Part shown: one piece after another, positions 26,133 to 34,765 of the stretch
Position numbering within the stretch: the first letter of the stretch is position 1
Layout: each line of letters begins with the position of its first letter
Source: an uncultured Eubacteriales bacterium
Lineage (GTDB): Bacteria > Bacillota > Clostridia > Lachnospirales > Lachnospiraceae
Assembly (NCBI GenBank): GCA_949292725.1
Contig: CASFAQ010000024.1
Location: 1-35,548 of the forward strand
Reading direction: 5' to 3'
DNA length: 35,548 nt
Program-made: the position numbers and the translations under genes
Notes under the pieces: model-generated
Told to the model about the DNA's origin: nothing
Seen by the model: only the letters and a program-made list of their open reading frames with translations
Databases searched by the model: none

Positions 26133-27620
26133 CCTCGCTTATAGTGATAACAGCCGACGCACTCATGCCCTGAAGCATTCCGTCTTCCTTATTTAATGTG
26201 ATGTCAACCGTGTATTTAGAGCTGCCTCCGTTAGTTGTGGCAGTGGTGTCTATATCACTGATTGTTCCTGAAAATTCACTGTTCTCGAATGCATCCATCG
26301 TTATGACTGCATTCTGTCCGCGCTGTACGGAGTTGATATCAAGCTCATCCACACTCACCGACAGCACCATACTATCTGATGGTGAAATGGCAAATATCTC
26401 TGTCTGAGATATTTCAACACTGCCTGTTGTTGTATCATCAGATGATGTGGTCTCTACTGAAGTTGAAGAAGAAACAGTAGTACCGGCACTCGTACTTGCG
26501 CTCGCACCAGTATCCGTATACACATCGGAGCTCTTCTTCTTTGTGCTCTGTGAAGTGTCAGTAGTAAATGTCTCCGTCTGTGTGCTGTCAGATGCGACAT
26601 CCTGCGATGCCACCTCAGCCTCAATCGCATAGGATACCTTTATACCAAGTATGTTTCCTGATACTCCCGCCTCCCTGCTAAGCTCCATCTCCTTTGAGGC
26701 TATGCTGCTGTCATTTAATATATTATAGCTTTCTGCCGTAGCAAATGCATAACCGGCTTTTGAGGTAAGTATTACGGTTGCCGTATATGTCTTTCCGGCT
26801 TCAAAAGCGCCTGTAGTATCCCAGCTTATCGTTCCTGTGTAAAAATGTGTCTCCGCAATCTCAGACTGTGGTACTGCACCCGTCTCCGGCGTCTGAATAT
26901 TGAGCGCCTGCATATCGGCATCGGTTACAAGTGTTACGTTATCGTTGTCTGATGAATCCGTTGAAAGCAGTGTAACGCTTGCAGCGGTATCCGAATCCGA
27001 ACTGAGCATACTTATCGAAGAGCTGTCCGTACCCGTCTGATTCTGCTCTGAAACTGTCGTATTATCTGCAACATTAACCGCATCAATGATACCTGCTGTT
27101 GATGCAGTCACTTTGCCCGATCTGTATATCTGCATGAGCTTCTTTTTCTCACTCTTAAGCTCCTTTATACTATTCTTCAGTACAAGACGCTCCATATATT
27201 CCGTGGATGTCTTATCATCCGAATCATCCACATCATCAAGCTCATCAGAAAGTGTGTCAATACTTGTTACAATATCGATTATAATCTCTGCAACGGATGA
27301 CTTATCCACCAGAGCAAGCTTCTGGCCCTCTTCTACATAATCACCCTCTCTTACGTATACCTTTTTTATCTTGATTCCTTCCGGAAGCTCCACGCTTTCT
27401 GCCTCCGCATTTTCAAGAGTTCCCGTGCTGCTTATGGTTGTGCTTACATTTCCCTTAGCCACTTCATATGACTGCACGGCGGATGCTGCAGGCTGAAAAT
27501 CATTTCTTCTATTATTAAAAAATATCAGTGTGGATACCGTTATCAGTGCGGCAACGATTGTCAGGCATACGAGCGTAACAATAATTTTTTTCTTCTTCTT
27601 TTTATTTTAATCTTTTTCAT
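26133..27620 (-). pseudogene. MacA/HlyD-like efflux adaptor with 5' frameshift and lost 3' end
   Basis: The adaptor has biotinyl-lipoyl-like and hairpin parts: STTISSTGTLENAEAESVEL, KIKKVYVREGDYVEEGQKLA, then a coiled region and beta-barrel segments (VSVDELDINSVQRGQNAVIT, GMLQGMSASAVITI). A large Thr/Ser-rich insertion occupies the middle. The ATG at 27620 with GGAG starts a frame that breaks at the A7 tract (27585-27591); the membrane anchor (TLVCLTIVAALITVSTLIFF) lies in the next frame. One lost base would explain it. The 3' end is missing and runs into the ATPase. First transported-complex gene after the lipoprotein. Confidence 0.8.
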
Positions 27621-27622
27621 TT

Positions 27623-28069
27623 TTATCTCCCTTCCGTACTGAATAACGAAATTTCTGCTACTGTACCGTCATCATTACATATATAAGAGATAACGTCTCC
27701 TACACTAATATCTTCTATACCAATCTCTTCGTTCATACCGGCCGGTGGCGTACCCTCCGGTCTTTCACCGCCTTGCATACCTCTAAAGTTCATTCTTCGT
27801 ATTTATGTATCATCTGATATCTCAAGTTCCGTTTCTTCTCCCGTAAGCTCAAGCATTGAAGAAGTATCCTCATTATTATTCAATGTGCCTGTTTTTACAG
27901 TGATAGTATCTTCATTGACCGCCGATACCTCGCCGTATTCGGCATCCTCCATAAATGCCTGCACATCTGCGCCGACATCTTCCTGCGTATCCTTCTCCTT
28001 TCCGCAGCCGATAACAGGCGTCGCAAATAACAGTAATCCCAACAGACATATCGCCGTTCTCTTTTTCAT
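27623..28069 (-). pseudogene. Lipoprotein of the MacAB-like operon with a nonsense codon
   Basis: The ATG at 28069 has AAAGGA 9 bases before it. The signal and lipobox are clear (TAICLLGLLLFATPVIGCGKE), so the product would be a membrane-anchored lipoprotein. The frame runs to a TAA at 27803-27805, then continues without shift for some 58 codons (RRMNFRGMQGGERPEG, then NEEIGIEDISVGDVISYICN) to a TAA at 27623 that lies 2 bases before the adaptor start. The second half is Gly/Pro/Met-rich then a beta-rich domain, as in related lipoproteins next to MacA-like genes. Likely the first gene of the operon. Confidence 0.75.
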
Positions 28070-28106
28070 ACATTTCTGTCCTTTCATTTAATAATTTACA
28101 CACCAA

Positions 28107-28140
28107 AGTATATCTGTGTAACCTTAAATGAACCTTAAAT
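28107..28140 (-). promoter_or_regulatory. Direct-repeat operator and promoter of the MacAB-like operon
   Basis: Two exact copies of AACCTTAAAT (28120-28129 and 28131-28140), which is ATTTAAGGTT on the minus strand, are spaced by 11 bases, the helical-turn pattern of OmpR-class response regulators. A -10 TATACT (28107-28112) sits 7 bases downstream of the repeats on the minus strand. The repeats overlap the -35 position, as in activator-dependent promoters. Confidence 0.7.
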
Positions 28141-28193
28141 CGATATGCCTTATACTGTGAAATTTTTGTGTCGTTATCCCGGTCGTTACCGGA

Positions 28194-28838
28194 TTACATC
28201 AAATCCAACATTCCCGACAGATTATCTATAATATAATCTGCCCCTGCTTTTTCAAGCTCATTGTCCCTTGAAAATCCGCATCTTACTCCTATACATCGCA
28301 TATTGCATAATCCGGCTCCTATTACGTCATGCTTTCTATCTCCTACCATAATCGCTTCCTCAGGTCCGATTTGCAGAGTATCAAGCGTTTTACGTATAAC
28401 GTCACATTTGTGATAAAAGCTTCCGTCTAGGCCGCTTCCACATATACAGTCAAAGTATGGTGTAAGTTTAAGATTCTCACATATCTTTAATGCGTATACC
28501 TCAGGTTTACTCGTTGCAATTGCAAGGATTTTCCCCTTTTCTTTAAGCTTTTGCAAAACGTATATAACATCATCATATAATCCGGCCTCATATAATCCTT
28601 TTTGCGAATACCTTTCTCTATAGTATTCTACTGCTGTAGAGCACTCGTTCTCATTCATGTGATAGAATTCTTTGAAGGAATCCATGATAGGCGGACCGAT
28701 AAACTTTAACAGATTGGAGCATTCCTCATCTATACCCATCTTTCCAAGCGCATACTGAACGCTTTTAGTTATTCCCTCGCTTGAATCCGTAAGAGTTCCG
28801 TCAAGATCAAATAATATATACCTGATTGTCTGCATCAT
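28194..28838 (-). CDS. HAD-superfamily hydrolase (phosphoglycolate phosphatase-like)
   Basis: About 214 residues. Motif I is YILFDLDGTLTDS (nucleophile Asp and acid Asp), motif II is ATSKPE, the Lys of motif III is in FYHKCDVI and motif IV is MVGDRKHDVIGA. The helical cap between motif I and II fits the Gph/PpaX type. It may dephosphorylate phosphoglycolate, pyrophosphate or a sugar phosphate; sequence alone cannot tell. GGAAGG lies 4-7 bases before a double ATG (28838 or 28835). Confidence 0.87.
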   Translation of the reverse strand: MMQTIRYILFDLDGTLTDSSEGITKSVQYALGKMGIDEECSNLLKFIGPPIMDSFKEFYHMNENECSTAVEYYRERYSQKGLYEAGLYDDVIYVLQKLKEKGKILAIATSKPEVYALKICENLKLTPYFDCICGSGLDGSFYHKCDVIRKTLDTLQIGPEEAIMVGDRKHDVIGAGLCNMRCIGVRCGFSRDNELEKAGADYIIDNLSGMLDLM

Positions 28839-28958
28839 ATCACCTTCCGTTTTAGCCATAATAAAATAATAAATACAATAATACACTATGACAACGTAAT
28901 TCGTTGCCAAAAAAGAATTAATATGATAATATATTAATAAATATTATTAAAGGAGGAT

Positions 28959-30527
28959 ATTTTATTAAGAAAAAATGTATTTAAGAAAAGTATTTCATCT
29001 GTCCTTGCCATAACTTTAGTGGCAGGTATGATTTTTGTTCCGGAGAAGGTAAGCTCAGCCAATGTGGATACATCAGACTGGAAAACATCCATAGCCATCG
29101 ACTTCGGAATTCACCAGACATCTAACGGCGCAAGTCAGTTCTACGGCGCCACCAAAACCGAAGTTGTATACGTTGTCGACGTAGCGGATAATGGTCAGGG
29201 GTACGGCACGCTTACGGCTTATCTGTCCGACGACACTATCGGTGATGAAGCATTTGCTGCTTCACATACATATACCATAGCGGATGCACTTGATGAAAAT
29301 GACACCAAAGGTATAAGCAGCTTTGATTTCTACGAGGGTACGGCTGACGCCATATCACCTACAACAGATTCTATTGTAACAGCGCGTTTTAACGGTATTG
29401 AAATCGCACCCGTATCATCCCCTGTTCATGCTCAGGATATCTCATCTCCTGAAAGCATGGATATGGAGGTCAATTCCGGAATATCATTTAAGGATATGGT
29501 TACCGGAATCAGCGGCTGCACCGACAGAATTGCTTACCTGAGTTCCAATCCGGACGTAGCTTCAATTGACATCTATTCAGGTGCAATCACTGCGCATGCA
29601 ATAGGCGAGGCTGAAATATATGCATATAATGCTTACCTTAACAAATATACAACAACCAAACTTACGGTGACTGCCGAAAAATTCATCTCTCTTGACCAGA
29701 CTGAATTATCTCTGACTCTTGGTGATGACGATACGGCAACTGCTGCTCTTACCGCATCATTTAATGTAGCGGCATCCGACATTATAGAATGGACAAGCAG
29801 CAATCCGAGTGTAACAGTAAGCGAAGCTTCATATACTCCGGGTGACATATCCACATCAGCAGTTAATATTACAGCTTCTGATGCAGGTACGGCAACCATT
29901 ACCGCAACCAGAATGGATACGGGCAAAACAGCCGAATGTACGATTACCGTAATACGCCCCATAAAAGGAATCTCCATAGCCGATAAAGACGGCAATATAT
30001 ACAGCGATGATACAAAGCTCACCGTAACAGCCGGTGATTCCATTGACATATATGCCATAGTAGCGCCTGATAATGCAACTAATAAGGATGTAAGCTTCAC
30101 CTCATCAGAACAGTCTGTTGCATCAGTTTCAACCAATGGCAATACAGGAACCATATCAGGTATGAGCGCCGGAGAAGCAGTTATTACCGTTACATCAGAT
30201 GAGGATCAGAATATATATGATTCTATTACGGTTACGGTTCTTCCTGCTCCCGTTGAGAATACTGACAGTACAACTAATATAACCACCACTCCCGTTACGC
30301 AGCCAGATGGCAGTACTCTCAATCCGCCTGCTACGACCTTAAGCGATAGTGCAATTACCAGTTCGCTGACCCTTTCCGGAAAGAAAAAATCCACCCTAAA
30401 AGTTAAAAAGACCTCCAAAAAGGTCAGGATAACCGCTATTAAAAAGGGCAAGGCTTCAGTTATTATAATCATAAAGGCAAATGACGGAACTCAAAAGAAA
30501 TTCACTCGTAAAATCGTAATCAGATAA
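28959..30527 (+). CDS. Secreted Big2-domain protein lacking a usual start codon
   Basis: The frame encodes a signal peptide (KKSISSVLAITLVAGMIF up to VSSAN), a beta-rich N-terminal domain (about 35-155), three Big2-like Ig domains (MVTGISGC to VTAEK; ISLDQTELSLTLG to ITVIRP; IKGISIADKDG to VTVLP), a Thr/Pro linker and a lysine-rich end. A strong AAAGGAGG (28949-28956) precedes it, but the codons at the right distance are ATT (28959), TTA (28962) and TTA (28965). No ATG, GTG or TTG occurs before a GTG at 29019, which would cut off most of the signal. TTG starts are used elsewhere here, so a TTG to TTA change is likely. Either rare ATT initiation or recent loss. Confidence 0.75.
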   Translation: MLLRKNVFKKSISSVLAITLVAGMIFVPEKVSSANVDTSDWKTSIAIDFGIHQTSNGASQFYGATKTEVVYVVDVADNGQGYGTLTAYLSDDTIGDEAFAASHTYTIADALDENDTKGISSFDFYEGTADAISPTTDSIVTARFNGIEIAPVSSPVHAQDISSPESMDMEVNSGISFKDMVTGISGCTDRIAYLSSNPDVASIDIYSGAITAHAIGEAEIYAYNAYLNKYTTTKLTVTAEKFISLDQTELSLTLGDDDTATAALTASFNVAASDIIEWTSSNPSVTVSEASYTPGDISTSAVNITASDAGTATITATRMDTGKTAECTITVIRPIKGISIADKDGNIYSDDTKLTVTAGDSIDIYAIVAPDNATNKDVSFTSSEQSVASVSTNGNTGTISGMSAGEAVITVTSDEDQNIYDSITVTVLPAPVENTDSTTNITTTPVTQPDGSTLNPPATTLSDSAITSSLTLSGKKKSTLKVKKTSKKVRITAIKKGKASVIIIIKANDGTQKKFTRKIVIR

Positions 30528-30539
30528 TACGAAACTTAT

Positions 30540-30586
30540 ACAGGTTGTCGGCTCCCAAATATCAGTAACCTGACAACCTGTATTTT
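30540..30586. terminator. Terminator between the Big2 gene and DUF3737
   Basis: ACAGGTTGTC (30540-30549) pairs perfectly with GACAACCTGT (30572-30581), followed by ATTTTC on the plus strand. The flanking genes converge. Confidence 0.75.
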
Positions 30587-31456
30587 CTATGCACAGGCAC
30601 ATACGCCTTCTTTATTCTTATGTGTTACATGCACGTCTCCGGTTCCATCTTCGATATCACGTATAATTTCTCCAACAGCCGGAACGGTAATATGGCTGCA
30701 GGCAAGGGGATTCTTAATACTCTCCACCGGCGTCGTGATTGTCGCTTCCACTTCGCTACGTTCAAAAGCCAGATCACAGTCTGTCATTTCACAATTAATA
30801 AGTTTCAGACCTTTACAATAGCACAGCGGCTGTGTGCCTATGATCCTGCAGTTTTCAAAGGTTACATTCTCGCAGTACCACGCCAGATACTCTCCCTTTA
30901 CCACACTGTTCCTTATGGTAATATTTTTCCCATGCCAGAAAGCATCCTTAGTGTCAAAAGTACAGTTCTCAAATGCGGAATCCTCTATATACTGAAAAGA
31001 ATATTTTCCCTTCATACGCACATTGGTAAAGCAAAGATTCGTAGAACGCATCATGAAATATTCGCTCTCGGCGTCACAATCATCCATCTTAATCCCACGA
31101 ACGGACCAGCCAAACTCCGGAGAGATAATATGGCAGCGGGTAAGATTTGCATTCGCGCACTCACGAAGCGCCTTAATGCCGTGAAGCTTCGTATCCTCGA
31201 TAGTGATATTATCGGAATACCACAGAGCAGCGCGGCACTTATCAGTCAGCTCCGAACCGGTGATAATAAGTCCGTTATCGTGCCAGAAAGGATAGCGCAG
31301 ATTAAAGAAGCCATCCTCCACCCGTACATCCTCACACTCCTTAAATGCGCTCTCTCCATCGGCGGGACCGTCAAAGGAACAGTTTTTAACTAATATATTA
31401 TGCTCGCCGTAAAGGGCGCGTTCAGCGTCAAATGTCATATTCTGAATTGTTCTCAT
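30587..31456 (-). CDS. DUF3737 family right-handed beta-helix protein
   Basis: A protein of 289 residues. It is built of short parallel-strand repeats (NCSFDG, DGFFNLRYPFWHD, GSELTDKCRAALWYSDN, ENCTFDTKDAFWHGKN, NSVVKGEYLAWYCEN, ENCRIIGTQPLCYC) as in pectate-lyase-like folds, with the conserved ERALYG near the N-terminus. DUF3737 has no proven function. There is no signal peptide. AAGGAGGT lies upstream of the ATG. In many Firmicutes it neighbours a LysR regulator and small redox proteins, as here. Confidence 0.88.
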   Translation of the reverse strand: MRTIQNMTFDAERALYGEHNILVKNCSFDGPADGESAFKECEDVRVEDGFFNLRYPFWHDNGLIITGSELTDKCRAALWYSDNITIEDTKLHGIKALRECANANLTRCHIISPEFGWSVRGIKMDDCDAESEYFMMRSTNLCFTNVRMKGKYSFQYIEDSAFENCTFDTKDAFWHGKNITIRNSVVKGEYLAWYCENVTFENCRIIGTQPLCYCKGLKLINCEMTDCDLAFERSEVEATITTPVESIKNPLACSHITVPAVGEIIRDIEDGTGDVHVTHKNKEGVCACA

Positions 31457-31485
31457 ACGGAAACCTCCTTGTAGTATAATTAATA

Positions 31486-31740
31486 TTATTCACTCTGCAT
31501 ATGATAAATCAGATAGTCCAGACAATCAATATGCCTTTCCTCCCGATGCAGCTGCTCAAGCAAATATTTTCTGTGCGAAAAAAGAAGCTTTAACTGTCCG
31601 GTCGTATCTTTATTCTCCTGTAAACTCATGAATTTTTCTACGAAATCCTCCGTGCATCCGGCGTCCTTTAGATTTTGCAAAACCGTATAGGCGTAGGGAT
31701 TCTCACAGACATCCACTTTTCTAATCTTCATTTTATTCAT
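31486..31740 (-). CDS. Small conserved-looking protein of unknown function
   Basis: About 84 residues, mostly helical: VCENPYAYTVLQNLKDAGC, EDFVEKFMSL, GQLKLLFSHRKYLLEQLHREERHIDCLDYLIYHMQ. The last part resembles the C-terminal helix of MerR-type effector regions or of small proteins accompanying LysR genes, but no DNA-binding part is present. GGAG lies 7 bases before the ATG at 31740. It begins 2 bases after the broken lipoprotein ends and probably shared its transcript. Confidence 0.65.
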   Translation of the reverse strand: MNKMKIRKVDVCENPYAYTVLQNLKDAGCTEDFVEKFMSLQENKDTTGQLKLLFSHRKYLLEQLHREERHIDCLDYLIYHMQSE

Positions 31741-31742
31741 CT

Positions 31743-31976
31743 TCACTCTCCGTCGCTTATAACTACAATCTGATTGCCCCAGCCTTCAGGCACAGGGTTA
31801 TTTACAACCGCGTCTATAAATTCTTCCGTGGTGTCAAATGTTCCGATAAGCGTATACTCCTCGTTTATTTCAGCCATGCCATCTGTATGCAACCTTCAAC
31901 CGGACGCAATCACAGCAGTATTAGTTAATAAGGAAAGACATAATATCATACGTATCAACCTCTGTTTACGACTCAT
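31743..31976 (-). pseudogene. Broken lipoprotein gene (TGA after the signal sequence)
   Basis: The ATG at 31976 has GGAGG 7 bases before it. The first 26 codons give a signal sequence (RLIRMILCLSLLTNTAVIASG). The next codon is TGA (31896-31898), at the place where a lipobox cysteine would be; TGC or TGT to TGA is one change. The same frame continues for 50 codons (INEEYTLIGTFDTTEEFIDA, then GWGNQIVVISDGE) to a TGA at 31743. The remaining body is short, so an internal deletion is also likely. A family cannot be named with confidence. Confidence 0.65.
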
Positions 31977-32115
31977 TCGACGTCCTCCCCTCAACGTTTT
32001 ATAATACAATTATACAAAGCGGATAATAATATATCAAATACTGATTATTGATACATTTCTATCATTGACGCTTATGGAATTTGATGATATATTGTTATAA
32101 AAGAAGGGATTTCAT

Positions 32116-33000
32116 ATGGAATTACGTATGTTGGAAAACTTTCTGGCAGTTGCCAGAGAACAGAATATTTCCGCCGCTGCACAGACGCTACACATCTCGC
32201 AACCGGCTTTATCCGCTCAGTTAAAGGCCATGGAAGAAGAACTGGGAAGGCAGCTTCTGATTCGTGGCACTAAAGGCTCCCGCAAGGTTATACTTACCGA
32301 GGAAGGGATGATTCTCCGCAAGAGAGCCGAAGAAGTTCTTGCGCTCATGCGTCGCACTAAGGAAGAAATAACAGGTGCTAATGACACCATTGCGGGCAAT
32401 GTGTTTATCGGAACCGGTGAAACAGAGACGGTTCGCCTGTTCGCCCAGGTAGCGAAGAAAATCCATGAAGATTATCCTGATATTCGATACAATATTTCAA
32501 GTGGCAATGCAGAACATGTTCTGGACTATCTGGACAAAGGACTGATTGACTTCGGCCTTCTGTTTACAAAAGTAGACCCTCACAAGTACGAAGCCATCCC
32601 CATCCCTATAAAAGATAACTGGGGCGTGCTTATGCGCAAGGACTCACCTTTAGCAGAAAAAGACGCCATCTGTCCAAAAGATCTTTGGGACAAACCACTT
32701 ATCGTCTCACATCAAAGAGGTGATGAGATTCCTATTAATCAGTGGCTTGGAAAAGAAGAATCTGAACTGAATATCGTGGCTACTTACAACCTGCTGTTCA
32801 ATGCATCCCTGTTCGTAGCCGAGGGACTGGGCTACGCCCTGTGCTATGACAAAATCATTAATACATGTGAGACTGATCTGTGCTTTCGCCCACTCTCCCC
32901 GCCTTTAGAAGTCATTGGATACATAGTCCGGAAACGCTATCAAGTGTTTTCTAAGGCAGCGAAGGTGTTTTTAAACTGTTTGGAAGAAATGATGGCATAA
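32116..33000 (+). CDS. LysR-family transcriptional regulator
   Basis: A protein of 294 residues, normal for the family. The N-terminal winged helix is MLENFLAVAREQNISAAAQ, then LHISQPALSAQLKAMEEELG, with the usual helix 3. The effector domain (about 90-290) is a periplasmic-binding-protein fold with GNVFIGTGETE and LLFTKVDP. AGAAGGG precedes the ATG. It diverges from the lipoprotein, small protein and DUF3737 genes and probably controls them, as LysR regulators commonly control divergent neighbours. Confidence 0.92.
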   Translation: MELRMLENFLAVAREQNISAAAQTLHISQPALSAQLKAMEEELGRQLLIRGTKGSRKVILTEEGMILRKRAEEVLALMRRTKEEITGANDTIAGNVFIGTGETETVRLFAQVAKKIHEDYPDIRYNISSGNAEHVLDYLDKGLIDFGLLFTKVDPHKYEAIPIPIKDNWGVLMRKDSPLAEKDAICPKDLWDKPLIVSHQRGDEIPINQWLGKEESELNIVATYNLLFNASLFVAEGLGYALCYDKIINTCETDLCFRPLSPPLEVIGYIVRKRYQVFSKAAKVFLNCLEEMMA

Positions 33001-33021
33001 GAACTGCAGCAGCTTAATATT

Positions 33022-33171
33022 TTACTTATTTAAATCCCTGCGGGCGTCAATATACGTACTTATGTCATCCACGATATACTGTCTGCCAGTGGTGTGCAAC
33101 GCCTCATAGTAATTGCGGATATAATCAATAACACTATAACGGTTGAACAGGTCAATTACGCTTTGCTCCAT
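33022..33171 (-). pseudogene. C-terminal remnant of a DUF3791-type protein
   Basis: A 49-codon frame starting at ATG 33171: LFNRYSVIDYIRNYYEALHT, then TGRQYIVDDI. This matches my memory of the end of DUF3791 proteins (partners of DUF3990 in putative toxin-antitoxin pairs), whose first half is missing. It overlaps the end of the cyclophilin-like gene in another frame, so the junction of two unrelated genes lies at about 33155-33171. Confidence 0.5.
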
Positions 33172-33662
33172 CCGGTTCCGCCATCAAGGTCATCGACGTG
33201 CCCCAGTCTGGTGTAACTCCAGGTGTTGGAGCCGTAGAACATAACGATTTGATCGCCCTGATAGAGCACGATGTCCCCGGCCTGGGTGGTAGTCTGTCGG
33301 TCGCTGGTCGGGAGGCTCCGACCCAAGGGACCAACCTTCTCAAAGCCGGCGTAATCACTCAGGTACAGGGTTACGGAACCCTGCTCCATCATCTGAACAA
33401 GGGCGTCCACCGCGCTGTTTTGCTCTAAGGTGACGGTAAAATTCTGGTTATTTACATGGATGTTCATATTCATTTTGCCGTTTTCCTCCTCGTTTGATTC
33501 ACTTTTCGTTTTTTTTGATTCCTGCGCTAACGTTTCCTGCTTCGGCGCATCAAAAGAAACGTCTGGTCTATTGCTTTGAACCATTTCCTGATTTCCGCAA
33601 CTGGCAAGCAGTACAAATATGCTAAGCAAACCAAATAACAGAAAAAAATAAGTTTTTTTCAT
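33156..33662 (-). CDS. Cyclophilin-like lipoprotein, C-terminus truncated
   Basis: A protein of 168 residues. The signal and lipobox are YFFLLFGLLSIFVLLASCGN. An acidic/polar linker is followed by a cyclophilin-like-fold domain (NMNIHVNNQNFTVTLEQNSA, ALVQMMEQGSVTLYLSDYAG, GDIVLYQGDQIVMFYGSNTW, YTRLGHVDDLDG). Relatives continue with roughly 15-20 more residues to complete the last strand; here the protein ends at GTGWSKA where the DUF3791-like tail takes over. It may still fold. The family's biochemical role is not established. Confidence 0.75.
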   Translation of the reverse strand: MKKTYFFLLFGLLSIFVLLASCGNQEMVQSNRPDVSFDAPKQETLAQESKKTKSESNEEENGKMNMNIHVNNQNFTVTLEQNSAVDALVQMMEQGSVTLYLSDYAGFEKVGPLGRSLPTSDRQTTTQAGDIVLYQGDQIVMFYGSNTWSYTRLGHVDDLDGGTGWSKA

Positions 33663-33673
33663 CGTTTCACCGC

Positions 33674-33889
33674 CTATTTAAAATTATTTTTCAGAAAAAC
33701 AACCACAAGAACACACTCAGCACCAGACCAATCAAAATCCCCCTCAACAGATACTCCATTCACCCTCCTAACAGGCAATGTAAGGCCATGCGGCTTTCTG
33801 CCTTTTGCCCGGATGACGTCCACAACAGCGTCCATTTTTATCAACCTCTCTTCATTGTGTTTTGGTTTATAATTAAAGTGTACTGCCAT
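33674..33889 (-). CDS. Unrecognised ORF in the patchwork region
   Basis: A 71-codon ORF. The part near an internal ATG with AGAGG before it (DAVVDVIRAKGRKPHGLTLP) may be the true start. Its second half overlaps, in another frame, the better-supported small ORF at 33691-33759. It could be a fragment of a larger protein. Confidence 0.2.
   Translation of the reverse strand: MAVHFNYKPKHNEERLIKMDAVVDVIRAKGRKPHGLTLPVRRVNGVSVEGDFDWSGAECVLVVVFLKNNFK
33691..33759 (-). pseudogene. N-terminal stub of a membrane transporter
   Basis: ATG at 33759 with AGGAGGGTGA directly upstream, the strongest ribosome site nearby. It encodes 22 residues, MEYLLRGILIGLVLSVFLWL plus FF, one membrane helix. The opening resembles LysE/RhtB-type exporters (MEYLLRGILIGL), of which only the first helix would remain. 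Confidence 0.35.
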
Positions 33890-33983
33890 ATAAATGGAAC
33901 ATCAAATACTTATATGCTATCGTTTCTCATAATTTTTTTTATAGAATTTTAGGGAGACAATAATATTTTGAAATTATGCCCTC

Positions 33984-34220
33984 CTATGGTGGATAAACTA
34001 GAGAAAACTCCGGAAATGCCGCAGCCTCAATCAGGAAAAAGGGAATATAGATCCCGCGAAACTGGCATCCAGCCACTTTTACATTGGCTACAGTTTTTAT
34101 CAGTATCATATCTCCAGATATTTTTAATGGAACAAAAGAATCCTCAACATCAACTACCTGTACAGAATCAACTTCTAACTCGTCATACAATTCATAATCA
34201 TCTAACCATATTTCATCCAT
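33984..34220 (-). CDS. Hypothetical protein fragment
   Basis: A 78-codon ORF with an acidic N-terminus (MDEIWLDDYELYDELEVDS) followed by a beta-rich segment (VPLKISGDMILIKTVANVKV). No family is recognised. It starts just after the Mob/Pre remnant and has no clear ribosome site, so it may be part of a cargo gene or a chance frame. Confidence 0.3.
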   Translation of the reverse strand: MDEIWLDDYELYDELEVDSVQVVDVEDSFVPLKISGDMILIKTVANVKVAGCQFRGIYIPFFLIEAAAFPEFSLVYPP

Positions 34221-34221
34221 T

Positions 34222-34391
34222 TTAGTTATTATCAGTAAATCCCTGTAACATACCAGCTGTCAAAAAAGCACCTGCTCCGATACTCTCCAGAAACCGTTCC
34301 AGCAGATTCCTTCCATCCACAACAAATTGTTTCATGAAATCGTATGCCTTATTCAGTGTTTCCCGAAGTTTAGAATTCTCTGCTTTTCTTG
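34222..34391 (-). pseudogene. C-terminal remnant of a Mob/Pre-type relaxase
   Basis: Open frame without a start: AENSKLRETLNKAYDFMKQF, then VVDGRNLLERFLESIG. This is the kind of coiled C-terminus seen in plasmid mobilisation/recombination (MobV/Pre) proteins of integrative elements. Only about 55 codons remain before a TAA at 34222. Confidence 0.5.
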
Positions 34392-34426
34392 TTTATGATA
34401 CACTAAAATCACCCAAAAAAAAAGCG

Positions 34427-34762
34427 TCAGAATTCCCTGAAATCAGCAAGTATTGTATTTTTGTTGCGTTCTCGATTTTTTGAACGCTCACGCTTACGGA
34501 GCTTTTGATAAGAAAAATCTAAGATCCGTTCCTTTCGCTCTCTAAGCATTGTCTTTTGCACCGGAATACCGATGCTCTCAAAAATATGGCAACCGAGATA
34601 TTCCGATACACAACCGTTTGCATAACTCATATCCTTATTAATAACGGGAACAGCCGGGAATTTAAGCATATACAACTCATTGTTATATAGCACGGAAATC
34701 TTGCTGCCGTTTGCACCTGCATAGGTCTTGTTACGCACGGGAAGATTCGTAAAATCAATCAT
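34427..34762 (-). pseudogene. HipA-like protein, truncated after the N-terminal part
   Basis: A 111-residue ORF. Residues 1-65 match the start of HipA/CtkA-like kinases (FTNLPVRNKTYAGANGSKIS, MLKFPAVP, YANGCVSEYLGCHIFESIGI PVQKTML). The rest (RERKERILDFSYQKL, KRERSKNRERNKN) is unrelated, basic and probably comes from another gene after a deletion. The kinase core and catalytic Asp are missing, so no toxin activity is expected. AGGTG precedes the ATG, which lies 3 bases after the XRE stop. Confidence 0.75.
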
Positions 34763-34765
34763 CGG

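Noticed and set aside
25915..27477. A single natural adaptor-ATPase fusion protein
   Set aside because: The ATPase part begins in mid-domain and stops before its signature and Walker B motifs, so this is a deletion junction.
29633..30154. Antisense ORF opposite the Big2 repeats
   Set aside because: Composition mirrors the Thr/Ser-rich coding strand; no start signal or domain.
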